Shown here: in pieces, positions 6,312 through 13,518 of the stretch
How positions within the stretch are numbered: position 1 is the first letter of the stretch
Layout of the letters: every line of letters starts with the position of its first letter
Assembly: GCA_002159065.1 (NCBI GenBank)
Contig: LZRV01000029.1
Span: 1 to 39,926 of the forward strand
Direction of reading: 5' to 3'
Length of the DNA stretch: 39,926 nt
DNA from: Paenibacillaceae bacterium ZCTH02-B3
Lineage (GTDB): Bacteria; Bacillota; Bacilli; Paenibacillales; Paenibacillaceae
Notes under the pieces: generated by a model
The model's input: the letters and a program-made list of their open reading frames with translations, nothing else
What the model was told of the DNA's origin: nothing
The model's database searches: none
Translations under genes and position numbers: made by a program

Positions 6312-7997
6312 CTAGCCGATGTTTCGCAGTCCGCCGCCCGCGAGGACGCGGCGGATCTTGCGCGTGTACGTTCTCGCCGACGTCAGTCCTTCGCCGGTGG
6401 GACCGGCGATGGTCATCGTCGTAAAGCCTTCTCCGCCATAGCCGACGCCCGCCAGCGAGGAACCGTTCTGCACGAAAATGGTCGTGCGGATGGCGCGGGC
6501 GAATTTCGTCAGGTTGTCCACATTGCGGGAATGCATGACCGCCGTATGGCGATTGCCGTGCTCGGCCTGCACCGCCATCTCGATCGCCTCGTCCAGGCTG
6601 CGCGTCCGGACGATGGGCAGAATCGGCATCATCTGTTCGATTTGCACCAGCGGATGGTCGAAATCGACTTCGCAGATGAGCAGCTCCGGATTTTTGTCCC
6701 GAATGCCGATCCGCTCCAGGAAGAGCCGCGCGTCCTTGCCGATCCATTCCTTCGCCGGATGCCAGGAGCGCCATTCGTCGCCGCTGCAGCTGGGCCTTGC
6801 GCCCGGAATGTCCGATACCAGCGCGAACTCCATGATTTGCTCCAGTTCCCGGCGCCCGAGCATGTACGCGCCGTTGTTCAGCAGATGGAAGATGAGTTCG
6901 TCCGCGGCCTTGTCGACGACGAACACTTCCTTCTCGCCGATGCACAGGATATTGTTGTCGAAAGCGGCGCCCAGTACGATCTGTTTGGCCGCGTGCTCCA
7001 GGTCCGCCGTTTCGTCCACCACCACCGGCGGATTGCCGGCTCCCGCGCCGATGGCTTTCTTCCCCGACGCGAGAATCGTCCTCACCAGCCCGGGCCCGCC
7101 GGTGCCGACGAGCAGGGAGACCAGCGGCGATTTGACGATGACGTCGAGGGTTTCCATCGTCGGCTCTTTCACCATGGTGACGAGATCGGGCGGCCCGCCC
7201 GCGTTCATGATCGCCTTGTTGATCAGCTGCACGGTGAACATGCTGCAGCCTTTGGCGGACGGATGCACGTTGAACACCACGGAATTGCCGGCGGCCAGCA
7301 TGCCGATGGCGTTGTTGATGATGGTCTCCGCCGGATTCGTGACCGGGGTGATGGCGCCGATGACGCCGTAGGGCGCAAGCTCCGTGAGGGTGAGTCCGTT
7401 GTCGCCGGTCACCGCCCGGGTCTCCAGGTCTTCCGTGCCCGGCGTCTTCAGCGCGGTCAGCTCCACCTTGGCCACCTTGTGTTCCAGGCGGCCCAGTTTC
7501 GTCTCTTCCCACATCCGGCGCGCCAGGCCTTCCTTGTGGTCCAGCGCGGCCTGGCGGATGGCCCGGATGATGCGTTCCCGGTCCTCCATGCCGAACTTTT
7601 GCGCGTATTCCCGTTGCGCCCGGTGGGCCGCTTCAATGGCGTCCTCCGGCCGCTCGAACACCCCGAGGTCGCCCGCCCGGGACGCGGCGCCGCCGGTCAC
7701 GACCCCGGGCGCGGAGGGGCGGGAAGCCGCCGCGGCCATGCCGGACGTCACGCCGCCCGCAACAGCGCCAGCCGTTGCGCCGCTTGTAACAGCGCCGGAC
7801 GTCGCGCCGCCCGCGGCAAAGCCTGCCGATGCGCCGCCGGCGGGAGCGGCCGGCCGCACGCTGCAGCCGCCCGCCGCTTCGGGCCGCGCCTTGTCCGCCT
7901 GCCCGGCGGATGCGGAAGCGAGCCGCTGGTCGATGTTGCGCAGGACGCTTTCCACGATATGCCTTACATCCGCTTCCGTCAGTCGGATTTCCAACAC
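6312..7997 (-). CDS. CoA-acylating aldehyde dehydrogenase (PduP/EutE type) with encapsulation peptide
   Basis: This 561-residue enzyme converts an aldehyde, NAD+ and CoA to acyl-CoA and NADH. Residues 1-26 form an amphipathic helix (for example EADVRHIVESVLRNI) typical of BMC-targeting peptides. Residues ~27-109 are a low-complexity Ala/Gly/Thr/Ser linker much longer than in PduP (about 460 residues in total). The catalytic domain follows, with GVIGAITPVTNPAETIINNA, GAGAGNPPVVVDETAD near 317-332 and the active-site Cys at 352 (NNILCIGEKE). The frame begins GTG-TTG behind AGAGGTG, so either codon could be used. Context points to acetaldehyde or a substituted acetaldehyde released by the adjacent aldolase; no propanediol or ethanolamine lyase gene is in the window. 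Confidence 0.92.
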   Translation of the reverse strand: MLEIRLTEADVRHIVESVLRNIDQRLASASAGQADKARPEAAGGCSVRPAAPAGGASAGFAAGGATSGAVTSGATAGAVAGGVTSGMAAAASRPSAPGVVTGGAASRAGDLGVFERPEDAIEAAHRAQREYAQKFGMEDRERIIRAIRQAALDHKEGLARRMWEETKLGRLEHKVAKVELTALKTPGTEDLETRAVTGDNGLTLTELAPYGVIGAITPVTNPAETIINNAIGMLAAGNSVVFNVHPSAKGCSMFTVQLINKAIMNAGGPPDLVTMVKEPTMETLDVIVKSPLVSLLVGTGGPGLVRTILASGKKAIGAGAGNPPVVVDETADLEHAAKQIVLGAAFDNNILCIGEKEVFVVDKAADELIFHLLNNGAYMLGRRELEQIMEFALVSDIPGARPSCSGDEWRSWHPAKEWIGKDARLFLERIGIRDKNPELLICEVDFDHPLVQIEQMMPILPIVRTRSLDEAIEMAVQAEHGNRHTAVMHSRNVDNLTKFARAIRTTIFVQNGSSLAGVGYGGEGFTTMTIAGPTGEGLTSARTYTRKIRRVLAGGGLRNIG

Positions 7998-8055
7998 CGA
8001 TCACCTCTTTCGGCCCGTCGTGAGGGCCCGGTCTGGCCGTTTTCGGCCCCGTTCG

Positions 8056-8973
8056 TCAGGACAGCCTCCGGAGCACTTCCTCCGTGACCTTCGCAATAAT
8101 CTCCTCAATGACGGCCTGTTTCTCCGCTTCCGCCCGCGGAGCGGCCACGCGGCCGGCGTCTTCCCGCGCGGCGTCCGTGCGAGGCGCGTCCATCCGCAGA
8201 CCGTCCGTTCGCGGGGAATCCGTTCCCGCGGTGCCGGTCCGCAAGGCTTCCGCCCAGGCCGAATCACCGCCCGCCAGCTCGTCCGGTCTGCAGGAAGGCG
8301 TCCCCCCGCCCCGGATCCCCATTCTTTCCCGGATTTCCAGCAGATTGGACACCTGGCTGCAGCTGAGCTCGTTGACCTTCTTGAGCACCTCGCCGGTGTA
8401 CAGGCTCATCAGGGCGTAATGCTCCAGCGATTCCATTCGGAAATACGCCTCCTGGGGATCCCTGCCCCAGGTCAGCGCCCCGTGGTTGGCCAGAAGCACC
8501 GCGTTGTAATCCCGGCAATAGGGGGCGATGGATTCCGCCACTTCCTCCGTGCCCGGGGTGGCGTAGGGCGCCACCGGCACCTTGCCGAGCAGCACGACGG
8601 CTTCCGAGGACAGCGCCCGTTCCAGGCTGATGCCGGCGATGGCGTAGGAGGTCGCCACGACGGGATGGGCGTGCACCACGGCGCGCGCTTCGGGATTTTC
8701 CTTGTAGACCCGCAAGTGCATCTTGATTTCGGAAGAAGGCCGGTTTTTGCCGGACAGCACCTTCCCGTTTAAGTCCAGCTTCACCAGCATGTCGGGCGTC
8801 ATGAACCCTTTGCTGACGCCGGTGGGCGTGGCCCAGATGGCGTTCGGACCGGTGCGGACGCTGATATTGCCGTCGTTGGCGGCCACGAAGTTCTTGGCAT
8901 ACATTCGTTTGCCGATCTCGATGATCCATTTCTTTGCTTCAAAATCGGACAAGTATCGTTCCCGGCGCTCCAA
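8056..8973 (-). CDS. Class II (FucA-like) sugar-phosphate aldolase with C-terminal encapsulation peptide
   Basis: This 305-residue protein belongs to the class II aldolase/adducin family. It has NDGNISVR near residue 33, SSEIKMH with the probable catalytic Glu82, and metal-binding His101/His103 (VVHAHPV) and His164 (LANHGAL). FucA-like enzymes cleave ketose-1-phosphates to dihydroxyacetone phosphate and an aldehyde. The catalytic domain ends near residue 220. A ~65-residue Asp/Arg/Thr/Ala-rich linker follows, then a terminal amphipathic helix (AVIEEIIAKVTEEVLRRL), a classic BMC-targeting peptide. The TTG start at 8973 is supported by GGGAGGTG 9 bases upstream. With MtnK and MtnA encoded nearby, 5-deoxyribulose- or methylthioribulose-1-phosphate is the favoured substrate; fuculose- or rhamnulose-1-phosphate remain alternatives. 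Confidence 0.88.
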   Translation of the reverse strand: MERRERYLSDFEAKKWIIEIGKRMYAKNFVAANDGNISVRTGPNAIWATPTGVSKGFMTPDMLVKLDLNGKVLSGKNRPSSEIKMHLRVYKENPEARAVVHAHPVVATSYAIAGISLERALSSEAVVLLGKVPVAPYATPGTEEVAESIAPYCRDYNAVLLANHGALTWGRDPQEAYFRMESLEHYALMSLYTGEVLKKVNELSCSQVSNLLEIRERMGIRGGGTPSCRPDELAGGDSAWAEALRTGTAGTDSPRTDGLRMDAPRTDAAREDAGRVAAPRAEAEKQAVIEEIIAKVTEEVLRRLS

Positions 8974-9019
8974 GACGGTTTCACCTCCCCGACATCCGTC
9001 GTTGCCCCGTTATACCCTG

Positions 9020-9048
9020 ATTCTCTTATTTTGAACCGAAATTGTCAA
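9020..9048 (-). promoter_or_regulatory. Candidate promoter of the BMC operon
   Basis: A perfect TTGACA (9043-9048) is followed after 17 bases by GAGAAT (9020-9025), a 4/6 match to the -10 box, giving a leader of about 40 bases before the TTG start at 8973. A second -10-like TATAAC lies at 9009-9014 without a good -35. A loose inverted repeat, TTGA-N10-TCAA (9031-9048), overlaps the -35 and could be part of an operator. Confidence 0.45.
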
Positions 9049-9118
9049 TAATTTATTTTGGTTTCTATTGTTTTATACAAACTTTTTTTCTGATCTTCCG
9101 CCATAATCCCAAATCTTC

Positions 9119-9133
9119 CTCGAAATATACGAG
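9119..9133. promoter_or_regulatory. Candidate operator, CTCG-N7-CGAG
   Basis: This 15-bp inverted repeat lies midway between the divergent BMC operon and the DeoR-type regulator. A second site with the same architecture is at 9218-9232. Both fit YTCG-N7-CGAR, so they may be binding sites of the divergently encoded regulator. The short half-sites make chance possible. Confidence 0.35.
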
Positions 9134-9184
9134 ATTTTTGGCTTTTTCATCGGTTTTTCACGAAAATAAAACGTTGCGGAAGCG

Positions 9185-9213
9185 TGCACAATCCAACAAA
9201 AATATGATATATT
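9185..9213 (+). promoter_or_regulatory. Candidate promoter of the DeoR-type regulator
   Basis: TGCACA (9185-9190, 4/6 match to -35) is separated by 17 bases from TATATT (9208-9213). The second candidate operator lies 5 bases downstream, where a bound repressor would cover the start of transcription. That would suit autoregulation. Confidence 0.4.
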
Positions 9214-9217
9214 CAAA

Positions 9218-9232
9218 TTCGAGCAACACGAA
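9218..9232. promoter_or_regulatory. Candidate operator, TTCG-N7-CGAA
   Basis: This is the second copy of the 15-bp YTCG-N7-CGAR inverted repeat. It sits just downstream of the -10 box of the regulator gene and upstream of its GGGAGGAG ribosome site. Confidence 0.35.
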
Positions 9233-9257
9233 ACAACGGGAGGAGCCGTGAAGCCTC

Positions 9258-10022
9258 GTGCTGCCCATCGCCCGAAAAGCCAAGATCAAGGAAATCATCG
9301 CGGAAAAGAAAAACGTGACCGTCGCCGAGCTGACCAAACTGTTCGGCCTGACCGAGGAAACCATCCGGAGAGACCTCAAGCAGCTGGAACAGGAAGGGTT
9401 CCTGACCCGGATCTACGGCGGCGCGTACATCAACGACGGCGTGTTGAACGACGTTGATGTCAACCTGCGCGAGCACATCTATGTGGAAGGCAAGCGCAAG
9501 ATCGCGGAGAAGTGCGTGGAATTCATCCAACACGGCGTTTCCGTGTTTCTCGACGCGTCCACCACTTCGCTGTACATCGCCCGGATGCTGGAGAACCGCC
9601 GGATCACCGTTGTGACCAATTCCATCAAAATCGTCAACGCCCTGATCGACAACCCGAACGTCCACCTGATCATCACCGGCGGCAGCATCAGCCGTTCGTC
9701 CATGTCCGCCCTTGGGCGCGGCGCGCTGCAAAGCCTCGGCGGCTATTTCTTCGACCTGGCGTTCATCTCCTGCCGGTCGCTCAGCCGCCAGCACGGCATC
9801 ACCGACTCCAACGAGCAACAGGCCGAGGTGAGGCGGCTGGCCGCCGAGCGCGCCAACCGCACGTATCTGGTCGCCGACATCACCAAGTTCGACCGGACCT
9901 CGTTCGCCCACATCTGCGGCTTTGACAAGATCCACACCGTGGTGGTGGACAAACCGCTGGACGCCGAATGGCGGGAATTCCTTGAACAGCAGGGCGTCGA
10001 GCTCGTCGAATGCGAAAGCTGA
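9258..10022 (+). CDS. DeoR-family transcriptional regulator
   Basis: This 254-residue protein has an N-terminal winged helix (KIKEIIAEKKNVTVAEL...LTEETIRRDLKQLEQEG, residues ~8-45) and a C-terminal DeoR sugar-phosphate sensor domain with the family's DASTTS (near 98), TNSIKIVN, TGGSISRSSMSALG and DITKFDRTSF motifs. DeoR-type repressors typically respond to phosphorylated sugars. It is transcribed divergently from the BMC operon and convergently with the MtnK/MtnA/transporter operon, so it probably controls one or both, with a pentose-1-phosphate intermediate as plausible inducer. The GTG at 9258 follows GGGAGGAG with a long 12-base spacing; CTG or ATC codons just inside give no better start. 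Confidence 0.9.
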   Translation: MLPIARKAKIKEIIAEKKNVTVAELTKLFGLTEETIRRDLKQLEQEGFLTRIYGGAYINDGVLNDVDVNLREHIYVEGKRKIAEKCVEFIQHGVSVFLDASTTSLYIARMLENRRITVVTNSIKIVNALIDNPNVHLIITGGSISRSSMSALGRGALQSLGGYFFDLAFISCRSLSRQHGITDSNEQQAEVRRLAAERANRTYLVADITKFDRTSFAHICGFDKIHTVVVDKPLDAEWREFLEQQGVELVECES

Positions 10023-10030
10023 ATGAAGGG

Positions 10031-10054
10031 GCACCCGGACGGCACGCCGGGTGC
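10031..10054. terminator. Bidirectional hairpin between converging genes
   Basis: The arms at 10031-10038 and 10047-10054 form a perfect 8-bp GC-rich stem between the stop codons of the deoR-type gene and mtnA. T-richness after the stem is weak on both sides, so efficiency is uncertain, but the position suits termination of both transcripts. Confidence 0.6.
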
Positions 10055-10059
10055 TCCGC

Positions 10060-11127
10060 TTATTGTTCAAACATCCGCGCCAGGCTTTCCGTATAGGGCG
10101 GCCGGGCGATGCCCTTTTCCGTGACGATGGCCGTGATGAGCGAATGGTCGGTCACGTCGAAGGCCGGGTTGTACACTTTCACGCCGGGAGGCGCCATCGG
10201 TTTTTCGTACCATTTGGTCGTGACTTCCTCGGCGGGCCTCAGTTCGATGTGGATGTCGTCCCCCGTCCGGCATTTCAGGTCGATGGTGGACAGCGGCGCG
10301 CACACGTAGAACGGAATGCCGTAATGCTTCGCCAGAACGGCCACGCCGGAGGTGCCGATCTTGTTGGCGGTGTCGCCGTTGGCCGCCACCCGGTCGCATC
10401 CCACCAACACGGCCTGCACTTTGCCTTCTTTCATGACGATGGACGCCATGTTGTCGCAGATGAGCGTCACGTCGACGCCGGCTTCCATCAGTTCCCACGT
10501 CGTGAGGCGCGCCCCCTGCAGGAGCGGCCGCGTTTCGTCCGCATACACCCTGAAGTTGTAGCCCCGCTCCTGGCCGAGATAGATGGGCGCCAGCGCCGTC
10601 CCGTAGCGGGCGGTGGCGATGGTGCCGGCGTTGCAATGGGTGAGCAGCCCCATGCCGGGCTCAAGCAGCGACAGCGCGTATTCGCCGATGGAGCGGCACA
10701 CCTGCTCGTCCTCGGCCCAAATCGCTTCCGCTTCCTCCCGCAGGGCCGCCTTGATCTCCGCCGGGGATTTGCCCGCCGCCATCTCCCGCTGAAACCGCGC
10801 GTCCATCCGGTCCAGGGCCCAGAACAGGTTGACCGCCGTCGGCCGCGCGGATGCCAGCAGCGCCTTGACGCGCTTGAACTCCTCGTAAAGCTCTTCCGCC
10901 GTCGCCGCCTTGGACGCCTTCGTGCCAAGATAGACGCCGTAAGCGGCGGCGATGCCGATGGCCGGCGCGCCCCGCACCCTGAGTTCGTAGATGGCTTCGT
11001 GGATTTCCTCCGGTTCCGTCAGGGTCAAAAACTTTTTCTCGTTCGGCAGCAGCGTCTGGTCCAGAAGAATCAGCGCGTTCCGTGCGTCGTCGAGCACCAC
11101 CGAACGGATGACTTCATGCTGCGCCAT
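10060..11127 (-). CDS. mtnA: S-methyl-5-thioribose-1-phosphate isomerase (or 5-deoxyribose-1-phosphate isomerase)
   Basis: This 355-residue protein is of normal length for MtnA, a member of the eIF2B-related aldose-1-phosphate isomerases. It has the substrate-binding RGAPAIGIAAAYG (residues 52-64), PTAVNLFWALDRM, the catalytic Cys165 in THCNAG and the catalytic Asp245 in GCDRVAANGDTANKIGT. It converts a 5-substituted ribose-1-phosphate to the ribulose-1-phosphate. It lies directly downstream of mtnK. The later methionine salvage genes (mtnB, mtnW/X, mtnD) are absent from the window; a ketose-phosphate aldolase is encoded nearby instead. That pattern matches the DHAP shunt, in which MtnA or DrdI accepts 5-deoxyribose-1-phosphate. 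An AGGGGGC site precedes the ATG. Confidence 0.9.
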   Translation of the reverse strand: MAQHEVIRSVVLDDARNALILLDQTLLPNEKKFLTLTEPEEIHEAIYELRVRGAPAIGIAAAYGVYLGTKASKAATAEELYEEFKRVKALLASARPTAVNLFWALDRMDARFQREMAAGKSPAEIKAALREEAEAIWAEDEQVCRSIGEYALSLLEPGMGLLTHCNAGTIATARYGTALAPIYLGQERGYNFRVYADETRPLLQGARLTTWELMEAGVDVTLICDNMASIVMKEGKVQAVLVGCDRVAANGDTANKIGTSGVAVLAKHYGIPFYVCAPLSTIDLKCRTGDDIHIELRPAEEVTTKWYEKPMAPPGVKVYNPAFDVTDHSLITAIVTEKGIARPPYTESLARMFEQ

Positions 11128-11160
11128 CGCGATCGCCCCCTTTGTCTGTGATGGTTGTGC

Positions 11161-11176
11161 CGGCCGCTTCCGGCCG
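11161..11176 (-). repeat. Intercistronic hairpin between mtnK and mtnA
   Basis: CGGCCG-CTTC-CGGCCG can fold into a compact 6-bp stem-loop in the 87-base gap between mtnK and mtnA. There is no T run, so processing or transcript stability is more likely than termination. Confidence 0.4.
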
Positions 11177-11214
11177 CGAACCGGACCGCGCGGATCCGGC
11201 GGTTCCCGGCGGAA

Positions 11215-12441
11215 TTACGCCGAAGCCCGTGCCTCGCTGTCCCGGATCACCTGCAGATAATCCTTGCCTTTGGCGATGGCGTCCCGTTCCAGGATGAACG
11301 TCTTGGCCGCGATCAGGCAGATGCGCTCCGCCTCGGCCCGCTTGGCCTCGTCGGCGATGGAGGTGATATCCTTCACGTGCGCGATCCCCAGGGTACGACG
11401 GGCCAGCTCGAGCCCCGTCACCGCGCTGGTGTCGCGCATGATGCCGGCCAGGTACCACTTGTCGAAACCGGGATAGCGGGCGACCCGCTCCGTCGCGCGT
11501 TCGTGGAACAGCCGCATGAATTTCTCCTGGAACAGGTCCGCCACTTCCTCGATGGTCTTCAGCACCCAGCCGATGTGGCGTTCCTTTTCCGGCCCTTCTT
11601 CCATCGTCTGTCTGGCGTTGACATAGGCGAAGATCAGGTTGGCGAGTACGTTGCCCACGTCGTAGCCGGCCGGGCCGTAGAACGCGAACTCCCCGTCGAT
11701 CACCTTCGTGGAATCCTCCCGGACAAAGATCGAACCGGTGTGCAGGTCGCCGTGGATGAGCGACTGCCCGTGGGTCATGAAATCGAACTTCAGCTTGGCC
11801 GTTTCCAGCAGCACCTTCTCGTCTTCCCACAGAAGCTTCCGGGCGAAATCCCGCGTCGGAGGGAACACGTCGTTGCGGGGGCAGTCATAGAACGGTTCGG
11901 TGTAGACCAGATCTTCCGTGATCTCGCACAGGTCGGGATTGATGAACTTGCCCTGGAGGACCTTCTTTTCCTTGTGATTCATGACCACGTCCGACGTGAG
12001 CAGCAACGTGTTCGCCATGAAGGTGGTGATGTGGTCCGCAAACAGCGGGAACTGCCGGTGCTCGATCATCGCCTTGCGCATGATGACGTGGTCGGACAGG
12101 TCGTCCATGACGGTGCAGTTCATGACCGGGTCGTAATGGTACACCCTGGGCGCCAGCCCGGGAGCCAGCTCGTTGTGCACCTTCAGGATTTCGTATTCGA
12201 TGCGGTTGCGGTCGGGGGAAACCTTGAACTCGTCGGAAATCCGGGCCACCGGCCCCGCCTGCTTGATGATGATCGATTGCCCCGAATCCTCGTCCACGAC
12301 GCGGAACACGAAGTTCAGGTTGCCGTCGCCGATTTCCCTGCAGCTCAGGCGGGCTCCCTTCGGGAACAGGTCCAGCTTCCCTTTTGCGTACTCGATCGCA
12401 TCCGCTTCGCTCATGGTGAAGTAGGTGGAAAAATCCGCCAT
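11215..12441 (-). CDS. mtnK: S-methyl-5-thioribose kinase (or 5-deoxyribose kinase)
   Basis: This 408-residue protein is an APH/choline-kinase-fold sugar kinase of the MtnK family. Visible motifs are GDGNLNFVFRV near the N-terminus (nucleotide loop), the catalytic HGDLHTGSI with its Asp and the metal-binding DGEFAFYGPAGYD; the two are separated by about 12 residues, as in MtnK. The family phosphorylates O1 of methylthioribose, and some members accept 5-deoxyribose. The ABC permease gene ends 31 bases upstream and the isomerase gene follows, which gives import, phosphorylation and isomerisation in order. GGAGG lies 11 bases before the ATG. Confidence 0.92.
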   Translation of the reverse strand: MADFSTYFTMSEADAIEYAKGKLDLFPKGARLSCREIGDGNLNFVFRVVDEDSGQSIIIKQAGPVARISDEFKVSPDRNRIEYEILKVHNELAPGLAPRVYHYDPVMNCTVMDDLSDHVIMRKAMIEHRQFPLFADHITTFMANTLLLTSDVVMNHKEKKVLQGKFINPDLCEITEDLVYTEPFYDCPRNDVFPPTRDFARKLLWEDEKVLLETAKLKFDFMTHGQSLIHGDLHTGSIFVREDSTKVIDGEFAFYGPAGYDVGNVLANLIFAYVNARQTMEEGPEKERHIGWVLKTIEEVADLFQEKFMRLFHERATERVARYPGFDKWYLAGIMRDTSAVTGLELARRTLGIAHVKDITSIADEAKRAEAERICLIAAKTFILERDAIAKGKDYLQVIRDSEARASA

Positions 12442-12471
12442 GGTCTCGCCGCCTCCGATCTTTTGTTTTCT

Positions 12472-13515
12472 TTACCGTTTCCGGTAATAGGTCAGCGCCA
12501 GCGCGAACGCCAATACGCCGCCTTTCACAATGTCCATGGAGTAATACGGCACGGACATCATGACCAGCCCGTTCTGCAGGATGCCGATGAGCACGGCCCC
12601 GAAAAACGTCCCGAGGGCGTTCGGTTTGCCCGCGCCGAAGACGGAGAAGCCGATGAACGTGGCCGCCACCGCGTCCATCAGGTACGGCGCGCCGGAGTTG
12701 ACCTCCGCCGTCAGGATCCGGGCGCCGAGCACGATCCCGCCGATCGCCGCGAACAGCGAAGACAGAAGATACGCGGCGATCCGGTACTTGTTGACCGGAA
12801 TCCCGGACAGCTTGGCCGCTTCCATGTTGCCGCCGATGACGTACATGTAGCGCCCGTGCCGGGTGTAGTTCAGGAACAGGTGGACGAGAAGCACGATGAC
12901 CAGCATGATGATGATGATGCCCGGCACCTGCCCGAATTTGGCGAACAGTTTCGGAATCTGCCCCGTGGCGAAGCTGCCGTCCGGCATGACCATGTTCTGC
13001 GAAATGGTGGCGCCGCGGGAATAGGTCAGGGCGACGCCCTGGATGACGAACATGACCGCCAGGGTCAGCAGCATGTCGGGAATCTTGAACCGGATGATGA
13101 GGAACGAGTTGAGCACCCCGACCAACAGACACGCGCCGATGGCCGCCAGCACCCCGATCGCCGTGGGCTGGTGGTACCAGACGAACATGGAGATGACCAC
13201 CGCGCAGGCAAGGGAAGCGGTGGAACCCACCGACAGGTCGAAACCTCCGACGGCCAGGGAAATGGTCAAGCCGATGGCGATGATGGTCACGATGGAGATG
13301 GACCGCAAAATATTGATGATGTTCTGCCCTTGCAGGAAACTGTCCGTGGCCAGGCCGAAATAGAGGATGAGCAGGACGATGGTGACAATCGTGCCGTATC
13401 GGTAGAAAAACTGGAACCAGTCAAACCGGGCGGCGGACGGTTTCCGGCCTGGCGCCGGGCCCGGGTCCGCGCCGGAAGAAGGTTGGACAGCCTTTTCGGT
13501 ACGGGTATCGCTCAT
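12472..13515 (-). CDS. Ribose-type ABC transporter permease (RbsC family)
   Basis: This 347-residue membrane protein has about 8-10 hydrophobic segments and the family's GGFDLSVGSTASLACAVV signature (near residues 88-105) and a C-terminal KGGVLAFALAL helix. A ~25-residue cytoplasmic Pro/Gly-rich head precedes the first helix. It forms the channel of a CUT2-type importer for monosaccharides. It begins 3 bases after the stop of the ATPase gene, with a GGGAGG site inside the end of that gene. With MtnK downstream, the cargo is most likely a 5-modified ribose rather than ribose itself. Confidence 0.9.
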   Translation of the reverse strand: MSDTRTEKAVQPSSGADPGPAPGRKPSAARFDWFQFFYRYGTIVTIVLLILYFGLATDSFLQGQNIINILRSISIVTIIAIGLTISLAVGGFDLSVGSTASLACAVVISMFVWYHQPTAIGVLAAIGACLLVGVLNSFLIIRFKIPDMLLTLAVMFVIQGVALTYSRGATISQNMVMPDGSFATGQIPKLFAKFGQVPGIIIIMLVIVLLVHLFLNYTRHGRYMYVIGGNMEAAKLSGIPVNKYRIAAYLLSSLFAAIGGIVLGARILTAEVNSGAPYLMDAVAATFIGFSVFGAGKPNALGTFFGAVLIGILQNGLVMMSVPYYSMDIVKGGVLAFALALTYYRKR

Positions 13516-13518
13516 CGG

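Noticed and set aside
6225..8087. A 620-codon open frame on the plus strand opposite the aldehyde dehydrogenase
   Set aside because: It is the shadow of a clear PduP-type gene and has no ribosome site or homology.
8056..8973. Assignment of the locus as a fucose/rhamnose or propanediol BMC
   Set aside because: The aldolase alone would allow it, but no fucose or rhamnose isomerase or kinase and no diol dehydratase is present, while mtnK and mtnA are. It is kept as an alternative rather than the main reading.
10060..12441. Standard methionine salvage operon
   Set aside because: Only mtnK and mtnA are present; no dehydratase, enolase/phosphatase or dioxygenase gene of that pathway is in the window, and an aldolase is offered instead.
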